Source: UBA73 sp964364885
Lineage (GTDB): Archaea > Nanobdellota > Nanobdellia > Pacearchaeales > GW2011-AR1
Length of the DNA: 37,615 bases
Assembly (NCBI GenBank): GCA_964364885.1
Contig: CAYIOA010000004.1
Coordinates: 1 to 37,615 of the forward strand
Reading direction: 5' to 3'
This document shows, piece after piece, positions 1-8,264 of this stretch. The notes under the pieces were generated by a model, which saw only the letters and a program-made list of their open reading frames with translations, did not search any database and had not been told where the DNA came from. A program made the translations under genes and the position numbers. The stretch's first letter is position 1; each line of letters begins with the position of its first letter.

Positions 1-9
1 TGCATTCAT

Positions 10-33
10 CTGCGCACTGAAGTGCGCAGTTTT
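10..33 (+). terminator. Perfect hairpin followed by T-run
   Basis: A 9-bp perfect inverted repeat (10-18 pairing with 21-29, two unpaired bases between) is followed directly by TTTT. It looks like an intrinsic terminator for a plus-strand gene lying before the window. Whether this organism uses hairpin terminators is not known; a protein-binding palindrome upstream of the sigma-like gene is the alternative. Confidence 0.4.
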
Positions 34-95
34 CTGCAAAGCAACTTTGGCATAACATAATTATGATTAATCAGGCATCTAAAATAACAACAACA

Positions 96-104
96 TTTTT
101 AAAC
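96..104 (+). promoter_or_regulatory. TATA box of first sigma-like gene
   Basis: TTTTTAAAC is centred about 25 bp before the ATG at 125, the spacing seen before other first-in-operon genes here. The sigma-like gene itself therefore appears to be read by archaeal TBP/TFB machinery. Confidence 0.45.
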
Positions 105-124
105 ACTCTCTCACGTGAAGCGTA

Positions 125-679
125 ATGAAAAAAATTGGAGAAATAAAAAAAAGAAAAAATTCGCCGGAAGCATTAACAGAAAGAGCCCTGGCAATAAAAG
201 GAGACATATATCGCATCGCATATAACATAACAAGAAATTCTGAAGATTCCAATGATGTTTGTCAGGAAGTTTTCTTCAAGGTATATTCCTCTGCTGGTAA
301 GTACTCTCCATTATTTGGAAAATCCCCGGAGAATTGGATTAGGCGTATAGCCAGAAATACATCTTTAAACTGCCTAAGGTCTAAAAAAAGAAGGCAATAC
401 ACAAATCACAAATCTTTTTCTGATGAGCAGTATTTTGACGTAGAAGACACACACTCACTCTCTCCTCTGCAAGAACTCATACAGAAAGAAGAAAGGGACA
501 TTCTTCTAGACAATATATATCATTTGCAAGATAGCGAAAAAGACATATTGAATATGTATTACGTCAAAGGATTTTCGCACGAAGTAATTAGTTACATGAT
601 TGGCATTTCAAAAGAAGCTGCAAAATCAAGAGTTCATAGAATAAGAGAAAAATTACGCGGGCAATTAAAACATCTCTAA
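125..679 (+). CDS. ECF-type sigma-70 family protein
   Basis: The 184-residue protein has the two-domain layout of an extracytoplasmic-function sigma factor. Residues about 25-90 form a sigma-2 region with an acidic DSNDVCQEVFFKVY helix followed by WIRRIARN and a basic LRSKKRR end. Residues about 120-180 form a sigma-4 helix-turn-helix ending in KSRVHRIREKL. In bacteria such proteins bind core RNA polymerase and recognise -35/-10 elements. The surrounding DNA has archaeal features and archaea normally use TBP/TFB, so its role is open: a TFB-like adaptor, a plain DNA-binding regulator, or a transferred gene in reduced use. It lies 20 bp before a second, divergent sigma-like gene. No anti-sigma gene is visible. 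The fold assignment is firm; the function is not. Confidence 0.85.
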   Translation: MKKIGEIKKRKNSPEALTERALAIKGDIYRIAYNITRNSEDSNDVCQEVFFKVYSSAGKYSPLFGKSPENWIRRIARNTSLNCLRSKKRRQYTNHKSFSDEQYFDVEDTHSLSPLQELIQKEERDILLDNIYHLQDSEKDILNMYYVKGFSHEVISYMIGISKEAAKSRVHRIREKLRGQLKHL

Positions 680-699
680 ACAAATATTTTTAATCTCAA

Positions 700-1257
700 A
701 TGTCTTATAACAAGATAATGGATAAAGAGAATAGAGAATCAGCGAATAACCTATGTCAAAGAGCTCTTGCACTTTCCCCAGATATTTACAAGATAATTTG
801 CAGTATAGTTCGAGATTCACATGACTCAGAGGATATTCAGCAGGATGCGATTATATTGGCGCTAACAAAATCTGAGAGCTACGCTCCTTCTCGAGGAAGT
901 ATAGATGTTTGGTTAAAAACACTAGCAGCAAATCGCGCAAGAGATTATCTAAGATATAGAAAAACGCGCTCAAAAATCTTAGTAAACTCTCTGGATATTG
1001 ATTATTGTATTATAAGAGACACAAGAGCAAAAGAACCTTATGAAATAGCCCAGTTGTCAGAGTCTCGGGAGAGAATTAGAGATTATCTAGCCAGAATTTC
1101 AGATGAGCAGAGAACCTTGCTGGAGGACCATTACTATAACGGCCAAACAACAATTGAAATCTCAAGAAGATTAAACGTTCCCCAAAGAACAATCAAATCC
1201 AGAATTCATAAAGCGAAAGAAATGTTGCATCAAGCGTTTCTCGATGAATTTGCTTAA
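700..1257 (+). CDS. Second ECF-type sigma-70 family protein
   Basis: This 185-residue protein again has sigma-2 (HDSEDIQQDAIILAL, then WLKTLAANRARDYLR) and sigma-4 (EISRRLNVPQRTIKSRIHK) regions in the usual ECF order and length. It is clearly divergent from its upstream neighbour, so the pair is an old duplication or two separate acquisitions. A TATA-like TATTTTTAATC at 685-695 lies too close to the ATG at 700 but about 28 bp before the in-frame ATG at 718, so the true start may be 718 if it has its own promoter. Otherwise it is the second gene of a two-gene operon. No known archaeal process explains two adjacent sigma factors. Confidence 0.83.
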   Translation: MSYNKIMDKENRESANNLCQRALALSPDIYKIICSIVRDSHDSEDIQQDAIILALTKSESYAPSRGSIDVWLKTLAANRARDYLRYRKTRSKILVNSLDIDYCIIRDTRAKEPYEIAQLSESRERIRDYLARISDEQRTLLEDHYYNGQTTIEISRRLNVPQRTIKSRIHKAKEMLHQAFLDEFA

Positions 1258-1324
1258 GAAATTCCCCCTGTCCAGCACAATTAATCCTCTTTTCAATATT
1301 CGCTTTTAAATCAGGAAACATTAA

Positions 1325-1335
1325 TATTTAAATAT
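1325..1335 (+). promoter_or_regulatory. TATA box of tRNA-Gly
   Basis: TATTTAAATAT is centred 28 bp before the tRNA 5' end, as expected for an archaeal TBP site. Confidence 0.6.
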
Positions 1336-1357
1336 GCTTCTCAGATAACTAGAATAA

Positions 1358-1428
1358 GCGCCATTAGTTTATCGGTAGAATATCTGCCTTCCACGCAGAA
1401 GAGGGGGGTTCAATTCCCCTATGGCGCA
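1358..1428 (+). tRNA. tRNA-Gly (anticodon UCC)
   Basis: The 71-nt cloverleaf has a perfect 7-bp acceptor stem (1358-1364 with 1421-1427). The anticodon stem TCTGC/GCAGA encloses loop CTTCCAC with anticodon TCC at 1390-1392. The T arm is GGGGG-TTCAATT-CCCCT, and the discriminator is A at 1428. CCA is not encoded and no intron is seen. It reads GGA and probably other GGN glycine codons. Confidence 0.96.
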
Positions 1429-1456
1429 TGAAGACATACTTTTCTCTTTAACAATC

Positions 1457-1466
1457 TTTAAATATA
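1457..1466 (+). promoter_or_regulatory. TATA box of GT-C-like gene
   Basis: TTTAAATATA is centred 25 bp before the ATG at 1486 and only about 15 bp before the ATG at 1477, so it favours 1486 as the leaderless start. Confidence 0.5.
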
Positions 1467-1485
1467 GAAATCTTATATGCTCAGA

Positions 1486-2943
1486 ATGAAAAATAATGCA
1501 ATAATCCTCTTTGTAATAATTTCTCTTTTTTTGCTTGCTCTAATAACCGTGCCTCGGGATTTGCTTGAAGCAACAGATGTCCCGGATTATTCTGACACAG
1601 CAAAATTTTTCGCAGGAGAATATAAGGCAAAATACCGCTCTTCCCACTCAATAATGTATGGATTGATGCTCAGTCCCTATGTAAAATTAACAGAAAGTTT
1701 CTTTATATTAAAATTTGCATCTGTTTTCTGGTTGTCTTTGCTGATATTAAGTATCTATTATATAAGCAACAAAGATAAAAGAACTTTAATATTATTTATA
1801 ACAGCGCCTTTCATATGGTATATGTCGCCCTGGCTAAGCCCCGTGCCGATTGTAAGCTTGCTTTTCTTATGGACATATCATTTTATTGCTAAATTTGAAA
1901 AGGAGGAAAAAATAAAGTATATAATATATGCGGGCGTTCTAGCAGGTCTTGCCTCAGTCTTTTGGGATGCCGCTCTTTACTTCTCAATAATATTCCTTAT
2001 TTCATTTCTTTACAACAAAAAATTCTTTTTCTCATGGATTTTTTTATTAGCTCTTCTAATAGGCTTGCTTCCAAGGCTGATAGTAAACCAGGTTCTCTTC
2101 AATTTCGCATTTTTTGAAATATTAAAGAACTTTCTGGCGCTGTCTAGTTTTCTCTTTGAAGGAGGAATCTATGAGCAGGGTTATTCCTCTCCAAGTTTAG
2201 TTCCTTTTCTTATAGTGTTTACCTTCATTCCTTTTTATTTTTATTCTTTCTACAAAAAGACCTCTCTCATAAAATACAAAAAAACAATGATTTTTCTTAC
2301 GCTCTCTATTTTATTTATTCTGCTAAATCCACAAATAAGAGTCTTATTACCAATAATACCAATAATAATTCTTATTTTAGGAAGAGAATTAAACGCAAAA
2401 AGATACAAAAGACAGTTAATAATTTTCTCAATACTAAGTCTCCTAGTTATCCTGCCCTATCTTGTGCAGGCAAAATATGAAACAAATAACAGAAATTTTG
2501 AAGTCGCAATACAAGAGTTTCCAAATTTTGAGTTAAAATATCCAACAACTAAGGAATTAATTAAAAGTGATTTAGATGAAATAGCGAAAGAATATCCAGA
2601 CCAAATTTTTGTAATCGGAAATATAAATGACGCATATATCAAGCTGGCTCATGTTTACTGGGGAGATGATATAAAGGAATTTATCAGCATGGAAGATTAT
2701 AATCTCTTCCTAAACAATCAGGAGACAATAGCAAAAAAAGAAATAAGAACAGATGCAAAAATTAATGCTAGAAGAGAATTAAGAATAATAATAGACTGGA
2801 GAAAAAACTCAAAAGACAAAACAGATTATGATTCAATTAGATATGCAATAAGTATTGATAAAGAGCTCGGGCTAGAAAATTTCAGGTTTGTAAAGAAATA
2901 CAAAACTCTCTATTTATTCGAGAAAGTTTATCCAAGCGCATAA
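1486..2943 (+). CDS. GT-C-like integral membrane glycosyltransferase
   Basis: The protein has 485 residues from this start (488 from the ATG at 1477). A first membrane helix is followed by a loop with acidic motifs (EATDVPDYSDTAKFFAGEY), then about ten hydrophobic segments to roughly residue 320, then a soluble C-terminal part of about 160 residues. This is the plan of GT-C enzymes of the ArnT/PMT (GT39) type, which transfer a sugar from a lipid-phosphate carrier on the outer face of the membrane; the acidic residues in the first loop would be catalytic. Transfer onto a glycan or protein is inferred from the polysaccharide-locus context. Its 3' end overlaps the antisense DUF5989-like gene by 16 bp. 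It could also be a non-catalytic membrane protein of the same fold. Confidence 0.6.
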   Translation: MKNNAIILFVIISLFLLALITVPRDLLEATDVPDYSDTAKFFAGEYKAKYRSSHSIMYGLMLSPYVKLTESFFILKFASVFWLSLLILSIYYISNKDKRTLILFITAPFIWYMSPWLSPVPIVSLLFLWTYHFIAKFEKEEKIKYIIYAGVLAGLASVFWDAALYFSIIFLISFLYNKKFFFSWIFLLALLIGLLPRLIVNQVLFNFAFFEILKNFLALSSFLFEGGIYEQGYSSPSLVPFLIVFTFIPFYFYSFYKKTSLIKYKKTMIFLTLSILFILLNPQIRVLLPIIPIIILILGRELNAKRYKRQLIIFSILSLLVILPYLVQAKYETNNRNFEVAIQEFPNFELKYPTTKELIKSDLDEIAKEYPDQIFVIGNINDAYIKLAHVYWGDDIKEFISMEDYNLFLNNQETIAKKEIRTDAKINARRELRIIIDWRKNSKDKTDYDSIRYAISIDKELGLENFRFVKKYKTLYLFEKVYPSA

Positions 2944-3092
2944 ATAAACGGACTCAAAGAAGAGCTCTGCCCGAGTATTATCAAAGCTCCAGCCAAAACT
3001 AAAAGGACAATTATTGGCAGAAGCCACCACTTCTTCCTCACTTTCAAAAAATCCCACAGCTCCACCACAAGACTCCTGTTATTTGACATCAT
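2928..3092 (-). CDS. DUF5989-like small membrane protein
   Basis: A 54-residue ORF, read by hand, starts with ATGATG at 3092/3089. Its first A is the last base of the SGNH gene's TAA (TAATG), so translation is probably coupled. The product has a charged N-terminus (ELWDFLKVRKKWW), the membrane segment LLPIIVLLVLAGALIILGQ, and ends SPFIYALG. This matches the pattern I recall for DUF5989 proteins: ELWxFLxxRKKxWLLP, one helix, and SxxxPFIYxL at the end. In bacterial clusters these accompany carbamoyltransferase, SxtJ and SGNH genes, as here. Function is unknown. It overlaps the convergent plus-strand gene by 16 bp and is too short for many gene callers. Confidence 0.85.
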   Translation of the reverse strand: MMSNNRSLVVELWDFLKVRKKWWLLPIIVLLVLAGALIILGQSSSLSPFIYALG

Positions 3093-4336
3093 TATTGAAT
3101 TATTTTGTTATTTATAAGAGTTTCTAAGATTATTTCAGCTGCAATTTCATGGGCAAATTCATTTGGGTGTTTGTCATACTCGCTTACAATTATGCTATCT
3201 TCAGGATAATTCTTATAAAAGTCAAATAGGTCAATAAAATAAAAATTATTCTCTTCAGAGTTATCGCTAACAAACTCATGAATCAGGAAGAAAGGATAAC
3301 TGTCAAACTGGGACATTGAAGGAAACATTACCACAACAACTTCAATATCTTCTTTTTTAGCTATCTCAGACAGCTCTCTGAATAAATTCTTATTATAATC
3401 TTTATTTCTCTCTGATTCAAATTCAAGTAAAATCTTCTGAGTTTCGCTCACCTTAAAATTGAGACTCTCCAGAATCTTGTTTATTTTCAATTCAACAAAG
3501 GCATAGCTATAAAAGAAATTTCTAAGCCAGAATCCAAAAAAAGGAACTACGGTTATATAAGACGAATAAGCAACTTTTTCATCAACATTAACAAAATCAT
3601 TCAAAACATACCCCAAAATAATAACATCTGGATTATACTTCAGGGCACTCTCTTCCAGGATCTCTATTTCCGCTTTCGTATTCTTCCCAGGAAGGCCAAA
3701 ATTCAGGACTTCATATTTTTTATCGGAAATTTCATTTAGTCTGCTTTCAATTAGCTTAGAATATGTTTTGTCCACATCCTTGATTCCGCTTCCAAATGTA
3801 AATGAGTCTCCTATTACAGCAATTCTTACAACCCCCTCCGGTTTGTTTATGTTAAAATTTCTGTCGCGCATATTATCATTATTTAGGTTAACATACTTCT
3901 TGTTAAATTTTAATGAGCCGGGTCCGAATCCAGGCCCGAAAGTTTTCTCGCTAAGCATAATGTTTAAGCTAATCTCGACAAATAAAAAAAACATAAGCAA
4001 TGCCACCACAAACAAGCTTAAGTTTTGAATAACTTCTTTATGCTTTCCTATAAATTCTATAAACCTCTCTCTAAAATAAAAAAGAACAGATATAAAAAGT
4101 AAAAGAATGCCCCCAATTACAGACAAAAACACCTGGAGGATATAAACATTTTGAATAGTGGATTCCTTCAAACTGCCATCAGGGCTGTATCTAACAAAAA
4201 ATTCTTTGTTTAGTGTTTGTCCTAAAATAAAAAAAGTTAAGGATAAAATAACAAATATGAAGATAATAATCTTGTAAAAAACTGCTTCAAACTTTCTTCC
4301 TTTAATCTTTGGCATATTTCTCACTGTCCCATTCAT
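3092..4336 (-). CDS. Membrane-anchored SGNH/GDSL hydrolase-like protein
   Basis: Three hydrophobic segments in the first ~135 residues precede a soluble domain with the SGNH blocks: IGDSFTFGSG (Ser nucleophile), NFGLPGKNT (Gly), LGYVLNDF (Asn) and DKHPNEFAHE (Asp-His). In surface-glycan clusters such proteins add or remove O-acyl groups; which of these applies here cannot be told. The start overlaps the end of the carbamoyltransferase gene by 35 bp; an internal ATG at 4315 would reduce that to 14 bp. It belongs to the minus-strand operon 6513-2928. Confidence 0.8.
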   Translation of the reverse strand: MNGTVRNMPKIKGRKFEAVFYKIIIFIFVILSLTFFILGQTLNKEFFVRYSPDGSLKESTIQNVYILQVFLSVIGGILLLFISVLFYFRERFIEFIGKHKEVIQNLSLFVVALLMFFLFVEISLNIMLSEKTFGPGFGPGSLKFNKKYVNLNNDNMRDRNFNINKPEGVVRIAVIGDSFTFGSGIKDVDKTYSKLIESRLNEISDKKYEVLNFGLPGKNTKAEIEILEESALKYNPDVIILGYVLNDFVNVDEKVAYSSYITVVPFFGFWLRNFFYSYAFVELKINKILESLNFKVSETQKILLEFESERNKDYNKNLFRELSEIAKKEDIEVVVVMFPSMSQFDSYPFFLIHEFVSDNSEENNFYFIDLFDFYKNYPEDSIIVSEYDKHPNEFAHEIAAEIILETLINNKIIQ

Positions 4337-6068
4337 CTTGCAGATTATCGCTTCTCTTTATCAGAAACTTGTCAATAACTAAGAAATCAATTCCAGTCCC
4401 CATCATGCATTTATAGGCATCATAAGGCTCGCAGACAATTGGCTCTCCTCTTATATTAAAAGAAGTGTTTATCAGAATAGGAATCCCGGACACTTTCCCA
4501 AATTCCTTTATCAATCCATAATAAAGAATATTTTGATTTTTTCTTATAGTTTGTAATCTCCCCGAGCCATCAACATGAGTTACAGCAGGTATTTTTTTAC
4601 GCCATTTTTTCTTTATCGGATAAACCATCAGCATAAAATCAGTTGGCTCAGGTATTGGCTTGTCGCACTCGAAATACTTATGTGCATCCTCCTCGCAGAC
4701 AACAGGCGCAAAAGGCCTGAATTTCTCACGGTGCTTAACTTTCTCATTTAATATCTCTTTCATCTTTTTATTAGTCGGATTAGAAAGTATGCTTCTTGCT
4801 CCCAACGCTCTGGGCCCCCACTCCATTCTCCCTTGAAACCATCCAATAACATTGTTTTGATATATCAATTCAGCAGTTTTTTTTATTAATTCTTCATTAT
4901 TTTTAAATTCATAATACTTTATCTTGTTCTTATCCAGAAATTCTTTAATCTCAATTGCAGAATATTCCGGTCCGAGGTATGGATCTCTCAACACGCCCTT
5001 TCTTTTATTCCCAAGTATAGTATTATAGATATACAGCGCTGCTCCAATGCTCGTTCCTCCATCACCAGGATCAGGTTGAATCCATATTTTTTTAAATTTT
5101 GTATTTTTCAATATCTTTCCATTGTAAACACTGTTTAACGCAACCCCCCCGCATAAGACAATATTTTCAGACTTCGTAGTTTCATAAACATGATTTAAAA
5201 TTTTAGTCATAATATCTTCAACTACAAGTTGTAGCGCTGCAGCTATATCATTGTGCCTCTGAGTTAATTCCGATTCTGGCTTTCTGACAGGCCCGCCAAG
5301 CAAGTAGCATAATTTTTTAGAAGGCATTCTATTCCTGAAATGATAATCAAAATAACTCATGTCAAATCTATAGCTTCCATCTTTTTTTATATCAACAACA
5401 CTTTTAAGTTTTTCATAATAGATGTTAGTTTTTCTGTTCATATCTCCATAAGGGCTGAGCCCCATTACTTTATACTCTGAATTATTCACGCTAAACCCAA
5501 GATATGCAGTGATTGTTGAATACAAAAGTCCAAGAGAGCTGGGAAACTTTATTTCTTTAAGTAATTTTATGCTGTTATTCTCACCAATCCCATAGGCAGT
5601 TGTCGTCCACTCTCCAACTCCATCAACACTTAAAATAGCTGCTCTATTAAAAGGGCTGGGCAAAAAAGAACTGGCAGCATGGGCTGCATGATGCTCTACA
5701 AAAAGAACATCCCTCTTATATTTTAATTTTTTCTTAATAATCTTAACAACCCTCAATTTTTCATTGAACCAAGAAGGCATAGTAGACAAGAAAACTTTAT
5801 AGCTGAAAGGAAATTTTTCCAGATGTTGGTATAGAATTCTTTCAAATTTTAATAATGGCTTCTCGTAAAATCCTATATAGTCTACATCATCAATTTTTAT
5901 ATTTTGGCTCTTTAAGCAGTATTCTATAGAGTTTATAGGAAAGGAAATATCATGTTTTTTTCTGGTAAATCTTTCCTCCTGCGCAGCCGCGACTATTTTT
6001 CCGTCTCTCAAAAGCGCAGCAGATGCATCGTGATAAAAACAGCTTATTCCTAGAATGTACATGCCCAT
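4302..6068 (-). CDS. NodU/CmcH-family O-carbamoyltransferase
   Basis: The 588-residue protein is full length for the family. The N-terminal Kae1/ASKHA-like domain begins GISCFYHDASAALL, with QEERFTRKKHD, the metal-binding HHAAHAASSF and SVDGVGEW. The C-terminal domain has QGRMEWGPRALGARSIL and KHREKFRPFAPVV. Characterised members (NodU, CmcH, NovN, TobZ) use carbamoyl phosphate and ATP to carbamoylate a hydroxyl, often on a sugar. Here the acceptor is probably a glycan sugar (inferred from context). The start overlaps the preceding gene's stop as TAATG; a second ATG lies at 6062. Confidence 0.93.
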   Translation of the reverse strand: MGMYILGISCFYHDASAALLRDGKIVAAAQEERFTRKKHDISFPINSIEYCLKSQNIKIDDVDYIGFYEKPLLKFERILYQHLEKFPFSYKVFLSTMPSWFNEKLRVVKIIKKKLKYKRDVLFVEHHAAHAASSFLPSPFNRAAILSVDGVGEWTTTAYGIGENNSIKLLKEIKFPSSLGLLYSTITAYLGFSVNNSEYKVMGLSPYGDMNRKTNIYYEKLKSVVDIKKDGSYRFDMSYFDYHFRNRMPSKKLCYLLGGPVRKPESELTQRHNDIAAALQLVVEDIMTKILNHVYETTKSENIVLCGGVALNSVYNGKILKNTKFKKIWIQPDPGDGGTSIGAALYIYNTILGNKRKGVLRDPYLGPEYSAIEIKEFLDKNKIKYYEFKNNEELIKKTAELIYQNNVIGWFQGRMEWGPRALGARSILSNPTNKKMKEILNEKVKHREKFRPFAPVVCEEDAHKYFECDKPIPEPTDFMLMVYPIKKKWRKKIPAVTHVDGSGRLQTIRKNQNILYYGLIKEFGKVSGIPILINTSFNIRGEPIVCEPYDAYKCMMGTGIDFLVIDKFLIKRSDNLQDEWDSEKYAKD

Positions 6069-6316
6069 TAAAATTGTCTATAATATTCCTCCATAGACCC
6101 TTTAGTTGTATTTATGTCCTGCCAGTATGTGCTTTTTTCTTCATCAATTTTCAAATCCAAAAACTTCTTGCCAGTGAGTTTAGCTGCTAAAAAAGTTAGT
6201 CCAACTCCAATTAGATACACAAGGCTAAGAAGCGCAGAGTTTACTATAATCGCAACATCTTCTCCAAATAACTTTTGTCCATTCTTCAAACTGCAGAAAA
6301 AATCTTTCATGCTCAT
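6068..6316 (-). CDS. SxtJ-like small membrane protein, C-terminal half
   Basis: The 82-residue product has one or two membrane helices (IIVNSALLSLVYLIGVGLTF), then a short basic loop and DLKIDEEKSTYW, ending EEYYRQF. The helix, the GKxxLDLKID segment and the TYW motif resemble, from memory, the C-terminal half of SxtJ-family membrane proteins, which accompany carbamoyltransferases. Its start overlaps the upstream 66-residue gene by 4 bp (ATGA), and its stop overlaps the carbamoyltransferase start by 1 bp. Biochemical role unknown. Confidence 0.7.
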   Translation of the reverse strand: MSMKDFFCSLKNGQKLFGEDVAIIVNSALLSLVYLIGVGLTFLAAKLTGKKFLDLKIDEEKSTYWQDINTTKGSMEEYYRQF

Positions 6317-6513
6317 CTTAAAAAAATCTTAATTGTTCTTCCAATTAAAACAACCAGGATAGAGATGCCCATAACATGAAAATAACTCCATCCTGGAGGG
6401 ATCCTCTCAAGAAATCTCAGAATAAAATAGAGTATAGTTGTAAATATAAAATACATAATTACATATCCTATAATTTCTGCAGTTTTCTTGTTTTTTCTAT
6501 CTTTAAGATTCAT
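6313..6513 (-). CDS. Small two-helix membrane protein (SxtJ N-half-like)
   Basis: The 66-residue product has a basic N-terminus and two hydrophobic segments (IIGYVIMYFIFTTILYFIL and FHVMGISILVVLIGRTI). It is the first gene of the five-gene carbamoyltransferase operon and has a TATA box 25 bp upstream. Together with the next gene it adds up to about 148 residues and about the number of helices of an SxtJ protein, so the two may be a split SxtJ. The resemblance of this half alone is weak. Confidence 0.65.
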   Translation of the reverse strand: MNLKDRKNKKTAEIIGYVIMYFIFTTILYFILRFLERIPPGWSYFHVMGISILVVLIGRTIKIFLR

Positions 6514-6533
6514 TTTTTTAGAAAAAGACTCTC

Positions 6534-6542
6534 GTTTATAAG
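6534..6542 (-). promoter_or_regulatory. TATA box of the carbamoyltransferase operon
   Basis: On the minus strand this reads CTTATAAAC and is centred 25 bp upstream of the ATG at 6513. It shares a 103-bp divergent region with the flippase promoter. Confidence 0.6.
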
Positions 6543-6583
6543 TTTACCGCTAAGAGAGGATATATAACTTATTTTTAAAGAGG

Positions 6584-6595
6584 TTTAAATATAAA
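6584..6595 (+). promoter_or_regulatory. TATA box of flippase gene
   Basis: TTTAAATATAAA is centred about 27 bp before the ATG at 6617; no Shine-Dalgarno sequence lies between. Confidence 0.6.
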
Positions 6596-6616
6596 GGGAG
6601 ACTGTTATCTAACAAA

Positions 6617-8194
6617 ATGGATAAGAAAAGAAAAGACGTAGGCACAAGTTTGAAGTTAATTGCAAGAGCTTCGCTTATCATTTTCATAGGTGTTTTTATC
6701 TCAAAGATACTCTTATATCTCTACAGGATAATAATTGCCAGATATTTCGGTCCTGAAGTTTATGGTTTGTTCTCGCTCGCCTTAATGATGTCTGGATTGT
6801 TTGTAGCTTTCACTTCCTTCGGAATTCCAGAAGGTGTCCTTAGGTATATTGCTCTTTTCAGGGGAAAAAATCAGAATAATAAAATGATATATGTTTTTAA
6901 TTTTGCAAAGAAGATACTCTTTATTCCAAGTTTGCTCTCTGCGGCAATTCTCTTTATATTCTCTGATTTCATTGCAACAAGCATATTCAACAACGCAGAG
7001 CTCTCATTATTCCTTAAGATATCAAGTCTTGTAATCCCCGCCCAGATATTTTCTAGCGTATTTCTTTCAACTCTGAGGGCCTTGGAAAGAATAGAATGGT
7101 ATTCGTTTATATTGAATGTTTTTCAAAATATTATCAAAGTATTATCACTCTTCCTTCTTATTCTAATAGGGCTGAAGAGTAATGCAGTAATTTTATCCTA
7201 CTTCTTTGGCATATTAAGCATGCTCCTTCTTTCTTTTTATCTTTCTGAATATTACATGAGCAAGTTGCAGAAAAAGAGCCAATTAAATAAAAAGCTCAGG
7301 AAATCCATATCAAGAGAAATAATTTCTTATTCTTGGCCTCTTTTATTCTTATCAATCATAACTACCCTTTTTATATGGACAGATACATTTATTATAGGTT
7401 ACTTTCTAGATGCAAGAGAAGTTGGCATTTACAATGCAGCAGTTCCAATAGCTCTTTTAATGCTTGTTATTCCAGATTTATTTATGAAGCTATTCTTTCC
7501 CCTGATAACGGTAGAGTATTCAAGAAAAAAATTTGATAATATAAAAGAATTAAGTAAGCAAGTTGGAAAATGGATATTTCTTCTGAACATTCCTCTTTTT
7601 CTTATCATAATAATTTTTCCAGGCGCATTAATAAACATTTTATTTGGCCAGGAATACTTGGGAGCAGAAAATGCCCTTAGGATTCTTGCCATAGGGAATT
7701 TTGCCGCGTCGTTTATGTCAACTGTCCCTTATAATTTAATATCCATGATTGGAAAGTCAAAGCTAACACTTATTAATACAATATTTTTTGTTATATTAAA
7801 TCTTATATTGAATTTGTTTCTAGTTCCAAAATACGGATTAAACGGCGCAGCGATAGCCACCACCATATCCTACCTGGCTTTAAGTGCTGTTTATATTATA
7901 CAAACAAAGTATTTAGTCTCTTTTATCCCGCTAAGAAGAAGAATGATAAAAATAGCTCTAGTTTCATTGGTTTCAACAGCCCTATTAATTTACGTTAAAA
8001 AGTTTTTCATAATAAACTTGTTTAATTTGATAATCCTCGGGATATTTTTCTTGCTTTCATATATAGCATTAATACTTCTAACGGGCTGTTTAGATAAGAA
8101 TGATATGTTAGTTTTAAGGGCAATAAAAAATAAGTTAAACTACAATATCACAGCAGAAAAAAAGAGATTCAATAGGCTATTTGAGCAAGAATAG
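6617..8194 (+). CDS. Wzx-type oligosaccharide flippase
   Basis: The 525-residue, almost entirely hydrophobic protein has about 14 membrane segments. Its N-terminus (FIGVFISKILLYLYRIIIAR, then YFGPEVYGLFSLA) is typical of the polysaccharide-biosynthesis (PST) branch of the MOP/MATE superfamily, and GLNGAAIATTISYLAL near residue 410 is another family hallmark. Such proteins flip lipid-linked oligosaccharide repeat units across the membrane. It stands alone with its own TATA box between the carbamoylation operon and the phosphoramidate genes, which fits export of the decorated unit. Substrate unknown. The final ~25 residues are charged and cytoplasmic. Confidence 0.9.
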   Translation: MDKKRKDVGTSLKLIARASLIIFIGVFISKILLYLYRIIIARYFGPEVYGLFSLALMMSGLFVAFTSFGIPEGVLRYIALFRGKNQNNKMIYVFNFAKKILFIPSLLSAAILFIFSDFIATSIFNNAELSLFLKISSLVIPAQIFSSVFLSTLRALERIEWYSFILNVFQNIIKVLSLFLLILIGLKSNAVILSYFFGILSMLLLSFYLSEYYMSKLQKKSQLNKKLRKSISREIISYSWPLLFLSIITTLFIWTDTFIIGYFLDAREVGIYNAAVPIALLMLVIPDLFMKLFFPLITVEYSRKKFDNIKELSKQVGKWIFLLNIPLFLIIIIFPGALINILFGQEYLGAENALRILAIGNFAASFMSTVPYNLISMIGKSKLTLINTIFFVILNLILNLFLVPKYGLNGAAIATTISYLALSAVYIIQTKYLVSFIPLRRRMIKIALVSLVSTALLIYVKKFFIINLFNLIILGIFFLLSYIALILLTGCLDKNDMLVLRAIKNKLNYNITAEKKRFNRLFEQE

Positions 8195-8232
8195 CTCAAC
8201 TGGCTAAATCTCCATAAGTTTTCAGAATAACA

Positions 8233-8242
8233 ATATTTATAA
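8233..8242 (+). promoter_or_regulatory. TATA box of the phosphoramidate operon
   Basis: ATATTTATAA is centred about 27 bp before the ATG at 8265. It is the only clear promoter for the five following genes, whose junctions are 0 bp, a 4-bp overlap, 4 bp and 1 bp. Confidence 0.65.
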
Positions 8243-8264
8243 CCATTATTAATATTCCTAAAAA

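Noticed and set aside
125..1257. Bacterial origin of the whole contig because of the sigma factors
   Set aside because: TATA boxes about 25 bp before starts across the window, few ribosome binding sites and a tRNA without CCA argue for an archaeon; chimeric assembly is not excluded.
3768..4028. Antisense ORFs inside SGNH, radical SAM, flippase and other genes
   Set aside because: Low-complexity shadows of real genes with no motif, promoter or start context.
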